Shown: positions 28,986 to 64,000, numbered from the stretch's first letter. The stretch is DNA of 64,000 nucleotides from Eutreptiella sp. 'Long Island Sound 2002' (GCA_964036045.1 OZ038385.1:20116720-20180719), one strand, 5' to 3'. Numbers and translations: made by a program. The notes: a model not told the origin generated them from the letters alone.

Positions 28986-31490
28986 TCAGAACTCCGCAGG
29001 ACAGGTCACCTCGAACCCCTTGTTCCGCAATTTGCGGGCCATCCTCATGACACGGCTCCTCTTCTTAGTGTTGCCGTCATCACCAACTTCATGCTCACGC
29101 TTGGCTCCTTGTTCTTGCTGGGCCTGCGTTTGTGAGCGGGTGGTAGGACCAGACTGCCCTCCAGAGGGCTCTGAGTTCCCCCCTGGACTAGGGTTGGGGT
29201 TGCCTCCGTTCTTGTCCTTGTTCTTGTTGTCGGGCTGGCGGTTAGCGCCTCCTCCTCGTCCACCTTGACCCTTGTCTTGCCCTTGACCACGTCCTTTCGA
29301 CTTGCCCTTGCCGGAGTCGTTGCCTTTGCTTTTGCCTCCACCTTTGCCTGAGCCTTTGCCAGGATCTTCACCCTTAAGCTTCGCCGATAGGCGTTGCTTA
29401 TGGTAGCACTCATCCTCGTAGTGCTTCCGCTTCCCGCAAAATGCACACGTGATGGTGCACCTGTAATGATCCGGCAGCTTTGCTTTGGCGCCGGTGTTCT
29501 TCTCCTGCTGCTTCCCCTGGACTACGAAGCAGTCTCGCTGCTCGCAGTCAGGGGCGTGCTGCAGGTGGCCCTGCTCGTCCCTGGCATCACACCAGAATAG
29601 CTCCTTCACGTTCTCCATGATACGGGCGTGGGCGTGTTTGGGGGTAGTCCCCTGCCCAGGTCGGGACCCTTGGTACCCTTTGCCATGGCCTCCAGAACCT
29701 CCACCACCAGGACGGTAGTTGTTCAAGTGCTGGTCGCTCTCCTTCTCCAGCGCCAGCTCCAGGATTAGCACGCATAGATCCTCGTAGCGGAGGGATCTAG
29801 CCTTGCGCTCCGCCGTCGAACGGCACTCGTCCCATAGCTCTCGAGGGAGCTTGACCACCAACCAGAACAGCAGGTCGTCGCTGCTGTAGGAACCGGGCGT
29901 CAGTCGTCCAGCCCAGTGATCCAGGTCAGCCAACAGCTCAGAGACCCTGCCAGGTTTGGGGTTGTTGGGCAGCACGGGCAGGTTCTGGATCTCGGCCCTG
30001 ATGGAGAGGTCGGTTTCGTAGGTTGGGTACTGCCTCTCCAGGGCAACCAACACATCGGCAAAGGTGGCAGAGTTAGTCACGATCTGCCTGACCTGCTTCT
30101 CCAGGTACTTGGTCTTGCAGCACTGCAGGAGCAGATCGCACTTGACTCGCCCACTAGCGTGGGTTTGGCCGGTCAATCGGAGAAACCGGCCAAAATTCTC
30201 AGCGAACTCGCTGAGGTCCTTGCCTGTGAACTCAGGCAGGTTCACCACGATCTTGGAGGTGGCAATAGCCTTCGCCTCCTGAGACCTGCGTCCCTCAGGG
30301 CGTCGGGTCTTCTTCTTCTTCTTCTTCTTCTTCTTCCCCTTTGTGTCGTCGGGGTCCTCCGGGTCATCGTCCTCCGAGGGCGAAGTAGAAGTCATCAATG
30401 GCGGCTCGTCATCGGAGGGATCTCCGCCTAGATCACTAGAGCCATAAGCCTCCACGTCCACCATTGCCCTTAAGGCTGTCAGCCCTAGCCGGTCCAGCTC
30501 GGCCCTCGTAGAGTTCGTCACGTGGCTGTAGGGCGGCTGGGCCGTTCTCGGTACGAAAGGACTTCTCGGTATAGCTGCAGGGGTCGGCATCGGTCGACTC
30601 CTCAGGCTCCCCAGGGTGTTTGTCAACCCTGCCGCCAGGTGGTTGGCCTGTACTCGATGGGGTGACATTCCCACCGTGGTAGGTGACGCTTGGGGCGGGA
30701 TCATCAGGGGCTCCAGTTTCTCTCGGATTTCTTGAGTGAGGTCGCCCACGATTTTTGAAGTGGCTCCTCGGAGCACCTCGTTGATCTCCGACCGCGTCAG
30801 GGACCTGTTGGAGGATCTTCCCGATCCTCTACTCCTGCCACCAAGAGATTCAGGTCCTCTCCTCAACCCACTCAAGGTTGCATACCCAGGTGCATACCCA
30901 GGAACATCCACATAGGTTCCAGTAGCGGGTAGTGGATGGGGATATTCAGCCGCATACCATCGCGGCGCAGAGCTGGAAGCCACAGGCTCACTGGCAGTAG
31001 TTGCCTCAGGGAGCGCAGTGGTAGGTGGGCCCATACCATAGGCGGGGTAGGGAGGCATGCCAGTAAAGCCTGTGCCCTCTGCCATAGGCGGGTTGGTTGT
31101 GGGAGTGGATGTTGCAGCGGCTGGGAGTGTGGTGGTTAAAGGAGAGGGTGATGCGTGGAGGGCAGAAGCGCTTGGTGCGCCTTCGAAGGTAGGGTCATTC
31201 GTCGGGTCTTGCCCTTGTTCCTCTCCCTCGTCTGCTCCTTCTCCAGCATCCTTCTCGCTCTCTCTCTTCCTCTTCACAGGCTGAGTGACCATCACCTCTT
31301 CGACTGTGAGGGCCCTGAAGGCCGTCTGGAGTCCATCCAGCGAGTCCTCAGCCACTTCCACTGGCCCATGTAAGGGCTCCGAGGGTACAGCGCCGCTAGG
31401 TCCAGGTCCAGGTTCCCCAGGTGCTGGCCTTGCCGGTGCCTCAGGCGCTGGCGCTGTCTTCACGTCGGCGTCCTCCTTCTTTGTGTCCAT
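28986..31490 (-). CDS. gag: Element 2 gag, intact
   Basis: 834 residues from ATG 31490. The N-terminal third is Pro/Ala/Glu-rich. A Lys-run (KGKKKKKKKKKTRR) precedes the capsid-like region (VNLPEFTGKDLSEFAENFGR, then YPTYETDLSIRAEIQNLPV and LLFWLVVKLPRELWDECR). A canonical zinc knuckle CAFCGKRKHYEDEC (CX2CX4HX4C) is followed by Gly/Lys/Gln-rich nucleic-acid-binding sequence. The ATG lies about 99 nt after the 5' LTR. The stop TGA followed by C (UGA-C) is in frame with protease. The gag remnant at 400-1694 is related. Confidence 0.92.
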   Translation of the reverse strand: MDTKKEDADVKTAPAPEAPARPAPGEPGPGPSGAVPSEPLHGPVEVAEDSLDGLQTAFRALTVEEVMVTQPVKRKRESEKDAGEGADEGEEQGQDPTNDPTFEGAPSASALHASPSPLTTTLPAAATSTPTTNPPMAEGTGFTGMPPYPAYGMGPPTTALPEATTASEPVASSSAPRWYAAEYPHPLPATGTYVDVPGYAPGYATLSGLRRGPESLGGRSRGSGRSSNRSLTRSEINEVLRGATSKIVGDLTQEIREKLEPLMIPPQASPTTVGMSPHRVQANHLAAGLTNTLGSLRSRPMPTPAAIPRSPFVPRTAQPPYSHVTNSTRAELDRLGLTALRAMVDVEAYGSSDLGGDPSDDEPPLMTSTSPSEDDDPEDPDDTKGKKKKKKKKKTRRPEGRRSQEAKAIATSKIVVNLPEFTGKDLSEFAENFGRFLRLTGQTHASGRVKCDLLLQCCKTKYLEKQVRQIVTNSATFADVLVALERQYPTYETDLSIRAEIQNLPVLPNNPKPGRVSELLADLDHWAGRLTPGSYSSDDLLFWLVVKLPRELWDECRSTAERKARSLRYEDLCVLILELALEKESDQHLNNYRPGGGGSGGHGKGYQGSRPGQGTTPKHAHARIMENVKELFWCDARDEQGHLQHAPDCEQRDCFVVQGKQQEKNTGAKAKLPDHYRCTITCAFCGKRKHYEDECYHKQRLSAKLKGEDPGKGSGKGGGKSKGNDSGKGKSKGRGQGQDKGQGGRGGGANRQPDNKNKDKNGGNPNPSPGGNSEPSGGQSGPTTRSQTQAQQEQGAKREHEVGDDGNTKKRSRVMRMARKLRNKGFEVTCPAEF

Positions 31491-31576
31491 CTTCTCGCCC
31501 TTCTGCTTATATGTGCCTGTACTCGGCGCACTGGATGTACGGCGCGGGGTTGCTGCCGGTGCGCAGAGACAGACTG

Positions 31577-31589
31577 CCTCTTGCTACCA
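31577..31589 (-). promoter_or_regulatory. Element 2 primer-binding site
   Basis: TGGTAGCAAGAGG on the minus strand, the first T shared with the LTR end. It resembles the initiator tRNA-Met PBS of element 1 with one extra A. Confidence 0.75.
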
Positions 31590-32374
31590 GAAAAGTTTAT
31601 AGTGGTTTCAGCACTGTGTTTTTGTCTCTCCTGCTGCTTGCTGCTGGTGTAGGGTTTCCTGCTGCTTGTTTTTGGAGATGAAAACCTTTTGTTTGTTGAA
31701 ATACAGTCAATCCAGGATAACCCAAGCCAGAGGTGTGCAAGGAGAAGAGAATCAGGATCAAAGCATGAAGGGCTGCAGTGTAAACAGTGAAAGATGAAAG
31801 GATATTCACAGAAACTCCAACTCAGGTCAAATCGGAATGCATATTCACAAAGATAGCTGAAATGTTTTGGAAAAGAGTTGGAAAACTGCCCCATGGTCAC
31901 TCTCTCTCCATAGTGCCATCTCAGGAGATGTGCACTCTTTGTTTTGGGTCCCCTATGTGCTGAGGTGGCAGGGCATGTGGCGATGAGGTCACTGCCATGT
32001 CACATGGGATCTTCCTACTTAGCTAGGCTGACCAGGAATTGAACCCAGGACCTCTCAAAAAGAGGTGCCCAGCCCCCTAGGGTGCATACCACTAGGACAG
32101 CTAAGTATTCATGGAAAAACATAGATAAATTCATAGGCTCTGCCTTGGATATGTCAGTTCTCAGTTAACTCAGGAAAAGATGATTTGCCTCACATTGAAA
32201 GGGGATTAAGGGGTCCACTCCATATCCTGATTGGGTGTTTGGTTCCATAGGTCAAAATGTGTTATCACCAGTTTTGGTGGGACCAATACTAAGATAGAAA
32301 TGCCTGGATGCTCAGTGCATCTCTAATACAACTAGAGTATGCCTCAAAGCATTGGAAAAGCACTTTTTCTTACT
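31589..32374 (-). repeat. Element 2 5' LTR
   Basis: 786 bp copy of 21014-21799. Its tRNA-like module (32017-32106) has UUU in place of UCU in the anticodon-like loop. Confidence 0.92.
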
Positions 32375-32543
32375 CATCGTCAGCTGGGTTTTTTAGGAGG
32401 CAGTGAAACCCGCCCACTCAAAATTGTGTGTAGGAAACCCAAATAAAAGTAGAGGGACCTTAGTTCAGGACTTTAGGTCTTGGGGGTGAGGACAGTGTAC
32501 AATGTTCCTCTACTGTAGTGGCTGTGCATACCCCTGGGTGTGT

Positions 32544-32970
32544 CTTAGGCGGCCGAAACAGGTACGCTTTTGTACACCGAGAAATGATCTGGGCTATTTC
32601 AGTGAATTACCCTTTTTTTTTGGACCTGATTTTTCTTGAATGTTTTTTCAGTAAAAAAAGGTACCTTTTTCGTGACGTTGCAACAAATTGGGCTCCTCTG
32701 TGTACGATGGTATCGCAATATGGAAGGGGAACCCACTGTGCGTCGTACTACCTGTAGGTTATTACGCCTTTTTTCTGCAACGTATTGCGAGGCCTCGCAA
32801 TACAACGACTCGATTACATTTGTTTTACCAGAGTCCAACGCATGCAGTGTTCGCATAAGTGTAATTAGGACAAATAACATTCTTCTTCAAATGCGAGGCC
32901 TCGCATTCTGTTTCGAAACATTCGAAAAAGGTGTAGTTTCGCGGATGGAAATGCTAGGCCTCGCAATAAT
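32544..32970 (-). repeat. Diverged, inverted copy of the palindrome-bearing repeat
   Basis: On the minus strand the end reads GTACAAAAGCGTACCTG then TTTCGGCCGCCTAAG, matching 14664-14696 and 18871-18903. The 22 bp palindrome recurs at 32782-32803, with a second perfect 18 bp one (half AATGCGAGG) at about 32890 and an imperfect one at about 32955. Sequence between these landmarks is strongly diverged. Confidence 0.75.
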
Positions 32971-33370
32971 GGAACAGGAAACAATAAAATGGACAGATCT
33001 ACCAACTACACAGCATGTGCATTCCCTTTGATGCGGCGCTATTGTATGGGCGCCCATACAGGTCCCGCCGGCATCTCTAGTTTTCATACTGTGGTCACGG
33101 CTGGCTTCACTGCCCAACAGCTGTGGTTGCGGTTCGCAACTGGGTACCGCAAGTGTGATAAACAAGAGAAATGTGGGACGAGTTGACCGTTACCAATAAC
33201 CGAGAATGCGCACGCGCGGCGCAGTTGCGCGCAAAGATCAATATGCGCGTGTCGCATGTGCAGCGCTGTGCTGGCAAGAAATTTTACTTACCTGTAGCGT
33301 TAAAGGAGCCTGTTTTTTGTGGAATTGTATAACAAAATGCACATTTTTTATTTTTTTGAGATGATTGTTC

Positions 33371-33955
33371 ATGCCACGTAACATTGCGCATCGAGCGAAG
33401 AGAGAGCTGGAACGGACTGTCAAGCGATTGCGAGCTTTCTGTGCAACGGAACATGGGTATATCACTGCTGAATCACTATGGGCTGCCGTTGAACGTTGAA
33501 AAGAACAAGAGTGGAGCTGTTTTCTTTTTTGATTTGGGGCGCTTGTTGCGACTGAACCGGAAAACACGGCACTCACTACTGAGTTGAAAAGCAGACCAGA
33601 GAGCCTAGCGGCTAACCAGTTCAAGGAGGAGTTCTTCAACTTATACAAAATTTTGCGCCTGCGGTGCAGACCCCAGCACCAGGACGAGGACGCCCCGGGT
33701 TTTGCCTCTATCGGTCGGCGGAACAGGCGCCGGTTGCGCAGGAGAGGACTGCTGCGGCTGCGAGAGGAAACTATGAAGGAACGGTCGGCCGGAAAGATGC
33801 TTGAGACATGGCGATGGATGGAGAACCGGCAGGTTTGCGTCTGGATCGACAATTGCTACATTAAGCAGTATGGAACACATCCAACGATCCAGGATCAATC
33901 GCAAAATTGCACAGCCCTTTGCGTCGTTGAGATTCCGTGTGAAATAAAACTGCAC
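33371..33955 (+). pseudogene. Decayed unknown ORF
   Basis: An ATG at 33371 opens a 36-codon frame (MPRNIAHRAKRELERTVKRL, then AFCATEHGYITAESLWAAVE). It ends at a TGA, but a coding-like frame resumes at about 33535 (ALVATEPENTALTTELKSRP, ESLAANQFKEEFFNLYKIL) and runs past WRWMENRQVCVWIDNCYIKQ to about 33955. The pieces look like one helical, then Trp/Cys-bearing protein with internal damage. The VWIDN segment hints at a transposase-like protein, but no family is recognised with confidence. Confidence 0.4.
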
Positions 33956-36900
33956 TTCGGACTCCTAACCCTAACTCTAACCAAAGGAAAAAACCCCGAG
34001 GTCTTACCAAAACCTCCCCCAAACCTTACCAAAAAAAAAAGCACCCAAACCTTACTGGGCGGATTTTTTGTGAGAAATGGTGTGGAGGGTTTTTTGGTAT
34101 AAAAAACGGTAGTAATTGGAGGGTTTTTGTTTTTATAAACAAACGGGGGGTTTTTTTTGGGGGGTGAAGGGGGGATTTTCTGGTTCACACCATTCTTTGT
34201 TGGTCACTTCTGCGGGCAATGTGTGTGAAGGGGGTGTATTCCTGAAGCGGGGGCATCTGCCTTTTCAAGTCCTGGACGCTAGTGCGATTGAGGGGATTCC
34301 TGAAGGGGGGGTGGGGGGCTGTCAGAAAGAGTTCATTCTGATTCCCTCCCTGGAAGGAACAAGGTGTTGCACAGCTTCAGACACCCTTTCCTGCAGTGTT
34401 CTTCCATCACCTGTGTCGGTACTGGGCAACCCTCTCCCCTGCAGAGATCACCACCCAAACTAGTCAGTCTATGAATCGCCCGCCAGAACCCTTTGCAACG
34501 CACAAACATAAGATATCACATCTGCAACCACTGATGGTGCGCGGCCATGTGACTACTTTGTCCAAAACGGCCCCGGTCCAGCCCAACGGGCAAATAACTG
34601 CGCTGCCCCAGCAGGGGCTCGTGCACAAGCCCTGGGTGCTCAAGAACAGAGGATGCCCCCCCCCACACACACCACACGACGTGTCCAGTGAACAATAAAA
34701 TCCTAAAAAAATGGTTCAAACGGAAGTGTTCATTGGACAAAGCACTCTTTGGAAACCTGGGGGGGGGGGGTACGTAGGTACGTAGAGCATTGTGATGGTG
34801 CATAGCACTGTCGCCTGCAATGGTTTGCAGGTCGTGCTCGTGTGCAGTGGATTCTTGAGGACAAGACAGCTGATTCGTCGCATGCATGCCGACGTGTTGC
34901 AGACAATGTACGTCACTGGAGACCCCGCTCCTGGAGGGTCTGGCAGAACAATCCGTACCCGCGTGAAGCCTGGCGCTGTGCCAAAAAGTGCCTCTGGTGG
35001 AGGAACTGTTGCCACGGTGTTGCAGAGGGGGGCGCCCATGAGGCAACACCTCAGGAAATGCAGCTCGTGTCCAAAGAAGATGTCTCGTGAGGGGCCACCT
35101 GTTGGAACGCCAGAACCCGACAGAGTTCTGGTGGCCGAAGGCCCCAGAGGGGGGGGGGGGTTGCAGGGTACCCCAACATGTATACTTCAAAATTATCGCC
35201 ATGTTGCGCTGATCATTTTGAGGTACGCATTTTGGGGCCAATATTCTTTTGTTCAAAAAAATGTACCCTGCGGAGGGTGGGTCCCAGGAGCTGGGGTGGG
35301 GGTGGGGGCTCAAGTTTTGACACAATGTTTTGCCATCATTTTTGAACTCTCAATTCAATTCTGTGCATTTTGAGTGCACACACCCATAGAGCACAAAAAA
35401 AAATTGTAGACCCGTCATTCGAAAAATTTTCCGGCGCCTTTGCCGCCAAGATTCTGGCTAGCAATGGTCAGCACGTGTCTGGTAGCCGAAGGCACGGAGG
35501 GTGGGGGGGGGCTGTTGGGGTCGGGTATCTGAACAGGCGGCCCCCCAAGAGACATCTGCACCGTAGGACCAGACATGAGCGTCACGATGCGGTGCACAAG
35601 GAGGCGACCGACTGAGCACACAATCACAACATAAAGCGCCCACCCGCCAAAAAAAATAGGGGAATCAAGGCTGGCCCTGCATTGAAGCAGCCCTTAGCGG
35701 TGGACGGGACCGTAGCTTTGGGGGGGACATCGGGGCCTGTGCTCACAAACCCGTCGCAATAGACTCGGCGGGGCACAGAGTCACGTTTATAGTGCGCCGT
35801 TGAGGTACAACAGTAGTGCGGCCTGTATGCCGGGTGTACCCCAGGGCGGGGGAGGCGGCCGGCACAGGGCGGCCTTTGCCTCCATTAGCATTAGACGGTG
35901 GAAGGAAAGGGGGTGCAGGGGTGGCAACACACAAAAACACTCCATGGGGGAACATGGACAGGGATGGACTACACGGGGGAAACTCTGCGGCAGCCGATGC
36001 TACCGATTCTACCGCGACACCTGGTGTGCGAATCTTAGGGGGCGTTTCTGCACAGCGCAGGCACAGCGCGCGTGCAGCGTGCACACAGCGCTCAATAGTA
36101 AGTTAGCTTTCCCGTGGCCACCCTGAAAACCACCCAAGCTACGTCCACAACGCAAAAACAGCCGATTCAGAGAGCAATGTGACATATTCACTGTGTGATA
36201 CAGTTTGTGTTCTGAGTGTTGGGACTGAGTAAGAATCTGAGCAGTCCTGTGTATGGGAACACAATGATTACCGCAGTCACCTTGGCCATTGGGGAAAACG
36301 GGTCCAAAATAGCCTAATTTTGCACAGCGCGGGCACAGCGCACGGTGCGCCCCCTTAAAAAAGCCGACATTTGCCCTGACAAACAAGACGGCGCTTGAGT
36401 GGGTGTCAGAGCCCTGCTATTGGCTCAGTGATGTGAGGACGCTTGTGGGCGGGTTGTTGAATACATGGCAACGACATGTTGCATTGTGCCGTGACCTGTG
36501 GTAGTGTTTGGTGCTTTGGTGTCCGGCTCCGCTCAACACAGGCCCGAGGCGGTCTCGGCACAAAATACGTCGCAATATGGGGAGGGCGAACCGGAGAATG
36601 TGCAGGGGGATGCCAAACGTATCCCGGAAAAACGGGGAACGAATCGTGTACAAAACTGTTGCGCAGAATGAGTTCTGGAGAGTTTGGCTCGCGCAGAACT
36701 CGTAATCCCCGGGTAACCCCCGGTTGACAGGGACGGCGAGAACAAATAACCGAAACGACAGGGGACACGTCAAACGAGAATGAGGTGGTCCACCGCCCCA
36801 ATCGGGACGGGCTATGTGTTTGGGGGTCGTCGGACTCGGGACTCGGGGGCGCGTACGTGGGCACGGACGCAATGACGGAGCACGTGAACTGTGAGCCCGT

Positions 36901-38641
36901 ACCCACGTGAAGCCTGGCGGTGTGCCACGGCGCTGTATGGGGGGGCGAGGGGGACGCCCCTGAGGCAAGACCGAAGGGCTAATGAAGAGCGTTTCCAAAG
37001 AAGATGTCCGGCCGATCCGAAGTGGAACACGCCGAGCACCTGGTGCCTGTCGGTCACGCCCGTTCTTGTGGAGCGGTGCGGCGAGGGTGCGGGGGCGGGG
37101 GGGCTCTGGGACCCAAAAGTGTGTGCACCAAAAATGGCCCGACCAGATTTACCCCATCGTAAACTGCATTGCTTCCCGCGATGGTCACTTTGGTCTGGGG
37201 GGGGGGGGGGCGGAGCACCACCCGTGCCGGAAAAAAACAAATTAAGCACAGGCATGGTCGGTGGTGGGTAAGAAGCGTGTCCCCAGTTCAGGTTGGTGGC
37301 CTGTGGGCAGCGGGAGGAGTCAGACTCAGGGATGCCCGGAAGGGGGAAAGGGGGGAGGGTGTCCCTCCGTCGAAATAGAATGCTCACGCTAACCCATCAA
37401 CCGGCGTCGGTTACCTCCCAACCGCCGTCGGTTACCCATCAGCACTCCATGTCCCTAAGGGACAAACAAAAACAGACATCTGGATCCGACCGGGCGGCTC
37501 TGGTCAGACGCCTTCCTTCAAATACCTGCACTGTGCACCAGGGGACTCGGACTTTCAATGGCGCGCGGGAGGGGGCTTAACCATAAAGGCGGGGGGAAGG
37601 TGCATCATTGGGGGTTGTGAAGGCATGGGGAGGGGGGGGGGGGGGGGAAGGGGTGAATCACAAAGTCGTGGGGGGCGGGGGGACTCCACAGTGCCGGTGG
37701 TTGCCGAGGTCTCGTGTGGCGGTCCGCCAAACAACCGCTGGAAGAAGGGGTCCAACCGCCACTCCGCTCAACCGCCGACACCCGCCACAATCCATCAGAG
37801 GCCCCTGGCCCCACCCCCAAGGGAGGTGGGCTCACGGTGAGGGATCGCACCCACGGGACGGTCATGCCCGGCACAGGGCGCGGGTCATGTACCGTTTGCA
37901 GCAGAACATTGCCTCCGGCACCTTCGGCGCCAGCCGCCGCCGACCATCGACCTTGACCTGGCCGAACCATCTTGGGGCCCCCCTTTGGGGGTGTCTCATG
38001 CACTGGGCCGGACTGACTCCCGAGATACCCCCCACGCCCTATTACCCCCCCGTCGGCGGCTGTTGGGCGAGCGCTTGCAGATGCATCTGGACGATTCGAA
38101 TTCCGACCCGGCTCGGGTGCATGACGCGCGCCACATACAGCGGGGCGGTAGGGGGTCCAGAACCGCCGAATAGCGCACGCGACGCCCTTCTGGAGGGTCG
38201 ACACACAAAAGCGAACACGCGCGCAGATCCATTTGGCTGATTGGCATTGCGACCCGGTTCGGAGGGCACAGGGCCTTCTCCGGCCCTTGACAACGAGGGG
38301 TCTGCTGGTGCACATCGTTGCTTATTCGGCCTCCACACCGATCATCCCCCGTGTTCATTCTGCAGCACCGCTGCTCGTAGACACCCGTGACACCACCCCC
38401 CCCCTTCCCATTCAGAAAAAAGCGGTGACTATGCACACAGTGATATTTGGGCTGTGACCAACGGCGGTTAAAGGGTAACTGACGGCGGTTGGGCGGTGCT
38501 CGACGGCTCTCGGAGGCCCCCCGAAGGCGGTTGGGTGGTTTGTGCGCTCCCAATGGGTGCCCCTTGGCGCCGAAAAAGGGGGTGGGGGGCTGCTACGGGG
38601 GCGCCCTGGGGGCGGTGGAGGACGAGGGATGAGCGCCCCGG
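33956..38641. other. Non-coding, G-rich dispersed repeats
   Basis: No supported gene. It contains a T/A-rich low-complexity tract (33960-34180), poly-G runs (for example 34759-34770 and 37198-37210), a pair of diverged repeats (34947-35095 and 36893-37010, sharing CGTACCC[A/G]CGTGAAGCC), and GGCGGTT-rich short repeats (37390-37440, 38459-38500). It lies downstream of the M16 gene. Confidence 0.6.
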
Positions 38642-62375
<23,734 letters not shown>

Positions 62376-64000
62376 CTGCACAATGCCAGTGCACGGCTGG
62401 GCTCAGCGTGCGGGTGATGCCTGACGACGCTGGCACAAACGTCATTGCCACGTGGTTTTTTGGGGGGGGGTCGTGGGGCAAAGGTGTCCTTCGTCACCCC
62501 CCTCCCCGAGGGACTTTCCTACCTGTAGTGGTGGAGCTGTGTGGGGGTGTGGGGGTGTAGGGGATGTGGGGGTGTGGGGCTGTGGGCGATGTGGGGGTGT
62601 GGCGGCATGTGGAACCCAAGGGCTGTGGGCTTTGGGTTCCCACCGCCATCTAATCCCCTTCCCCCTCCCCTGCAAAGCAACCACCAAACAAAACATTTCC
62701 GCAGTAAGCCCTCCCACGGGCCCCATGGGCGGACAAGTCCGGGGATATGACGGCGACGGCGAGCAATTCCGCCCAACGGAGGTCCTGGGGGGAATCCCTC
62801 AGCTCCCCCGAGTTCACGGCAAGAGTGCTGCTGTGGATGACTGACGGTGGTTGGTGGGAGCAGGGATACGCTTAAGAGGCTGGAGGGGGATTGCAAGATT
62901 GGCTGGCAAAACGGTTACCAGTGGTTGCAAAAGTGATTTGCAAGGTTTGACGGTCACGAAACGGTCAATGAGCCATTGGCGCGGGGGGGGGGGGGATAGA
63001 TGCCGCCGTGGTGGAACGGACTGTGACTCGCAATGGATGCCCCTCGGCCCCTTCAAGTACCTGCCTGGGGTGGCGGAACGTCCAGGCTCACTGTCCGAGG
63101 GCCCCGTCGCGGCGCGATGCCATGTGCATAGGGGTCGACCAAGGGGCCTCTCACACACCACCACCGCAACCCCCCCAACCACCGGTCAGCACACCGTCAG
63201 CCCAAGAGCAAAGCCGACGGCAGAGAACACCCCACTAATGACCCCCCCGCCCTCGCCCTGTCCCCTCACCCCACACCCCTGGCCCTCCCCCCGTCACAGG
63301 CACGGCTGCCCTCTTCAGGGGCCAGCCTGTTCAGCAGTGCCGCAGGTGCAGTGGTCCAGCCCACCTCCAGCAGCAGGAATGTGGGGACCGGATATCGGAA
63401 ATGGGCACCCGGAGCACTACAACGGGACGCATGCAAACCGGCGCAACCTGACTGACGGTGGCCATCGCCAACCACCTGTTCGTCACCGAAGCGAGAAGGT
63501 ACATCAGCGAAAAGAAGGCGTCCGTAAGGCGGGGGGGGGGGGGGTGGCACTGTTAAAAGAGAATGCTCACGATTACCCTCCAACCGTCGTCAGTTACCCT
63601 TCCCCCCAACCGCAGTCACTTACCCCCCAACCGGCCGCCGTCCATAGTCCCTGGCCCCACAGCGTCCACTCCCGTGCCGCGGTGGCAGAGGCGTCACATG
63701 CAGCCAGTCTCCCATGATTGTGAAGTCCGGAAGATGCTCTCCAACACATCTGGTGCGGTAAGAAGATCTTGGCACCGGTTCACTCGAAGGCGCCTGACCG
63801 ACATTAGTTGCCCTGCATGTTTGCCCCCCCCATAAGGGCAAGGGCAAGAGCAAGAAGGCGAGACTGCGGGGGATCCCCAGCGTCCCATTGCCCTGTGGGA
63901 CCACGAATCAAGGAAGCGCTTTCTTTGTGTGCCCACCGCACGAGCTTTGACACCGATGGCTGGACACGGGCCGACCAGTGCAGTGCGACCCGTCGGCCGA
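62376..64000. other. 5' side of the M16 gene, no exon recognised
   Basis: I searched the minus strand for an HxxEH-coding pattern and did not find one. The stretch contains GGGTGT-rich sequence (62530-62620), poly-G runs (62468, 62983, 63528) and GGTTACC/CAACCG short repeats (63560-63640). It is presumably intron. Confidence 0.5.

Larger units (their letters stand above)
21009..32379 (-). mobile_element. Element 2: Ty3/gypsy chromovirus-type LTR retrotransposon with AG...CT termini
   Basis: The element is transcribed on the minus strand. Two 786 bp LTRs (21014-21799, 31589-32374) differ at about seven sites (about 0.9%). Read on the plus strand the LTR begins AGAAAAGT and ends TTACT, so the termini are AG...CT rather than TG...CA. 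Flanking CATAG (21009-21013) and CATCG (32375-32379) look like a 5 bp target duplication with one change. The borders are supported by a PBS (TGGTAGCAAGAGG on minus) next to the 5' LTR and a polypurine tract AAGGGGGG next to the 3' LTR. The order is gag, PR, DAM-like, RT, RH, IN, chromodomain. gag is intact and pol carries several frame breaks. Confidence 0.93.

Noticed and set aside
33964-33985. CCTAACCCTAACTCTAACC as an interstitial telomere
   Set aside because: Only about three imperfect units; too short to claim.
63451-63525. Plus-strand segment reading LTVAIANHLFVTEARRYISE with a GTAAGG donor
   Set aside because: Coding-like in composition, but an in-frame stop lies directly upstream and no acceptor or start codon is present.
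62376-64000. Exon carrying the M16 HxxEH zinc motif
   Set aside because: No minus-strand H-x-x-E-H coding pattern was found, so the catalytic exon is presumed to be outside the window.

Overview
The window is nuclear DNA from a eukaryote, most likely a microbial alga or alveolate (chromerid- or dinoflagellate-like). It shows canonical GT-AG introns of 0.8 to 10 kb, large chromodomain-carrying Ty3/gypsy retrotransposons, tandem repeats and many poly-G tracts. There is no bacterial operon structure. The lineage is an inference and no marker gene fixes it.

Region 1 (1-33 kb) is a retrotransposon nest. A decayed gag remnant lies at 400-1694 (-). Element 1 (LTRs 3016-3549 and 13463-13996, TSD GACGT) is a nearly intact (+) strand Ty3/gypsy chromovirus that landed in the last codons of a host reading frame; the rest of that frame continues at 14002-14051. 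A 1,052 bp direct repeat (14015-15066 and 18222-19273) flanks a Pro/Arg-rich ORF (15045-16106) and a ~65 bp minisatellite (about 16735-17645). Element 2 (LTRs 21014-21799 and 31589-32374) is a second Ty3/gypsy element on the (-) strand, with an intact gag and a pol broken by several frameshifts. Both elements place gag and pol in one frame separated by a single stop codon. Both also carry a DNA-methyltransferase-like (DAM-type) domain between protease and reverse transcriptase.

Region 2 (32.4-38.6 kb) is mostly non-coding: a third, inverted copy of a palindrome-bearing repeat, a decayed ORF, and G-rich dispersed repeats.

Region 3 (38.6-62.4 kb) is one host gene on the (-) strand, an M16 (pitrilysin/insulinase, PqqL-like) metallopeptidase. 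I could assemble eight exons encoding the C-terminal 901 residues and the stop. The 5' exons with the zinc-binding HxxEH motif lie beyond 64 kb. All seven introns are phase 0, and several have direct repeats across both splice junctions. The introns hold the TG, CT, GGTGA, GCTGTG and 24 bp tandem arrays, the poly-G tracts and a possible transposase fragment.
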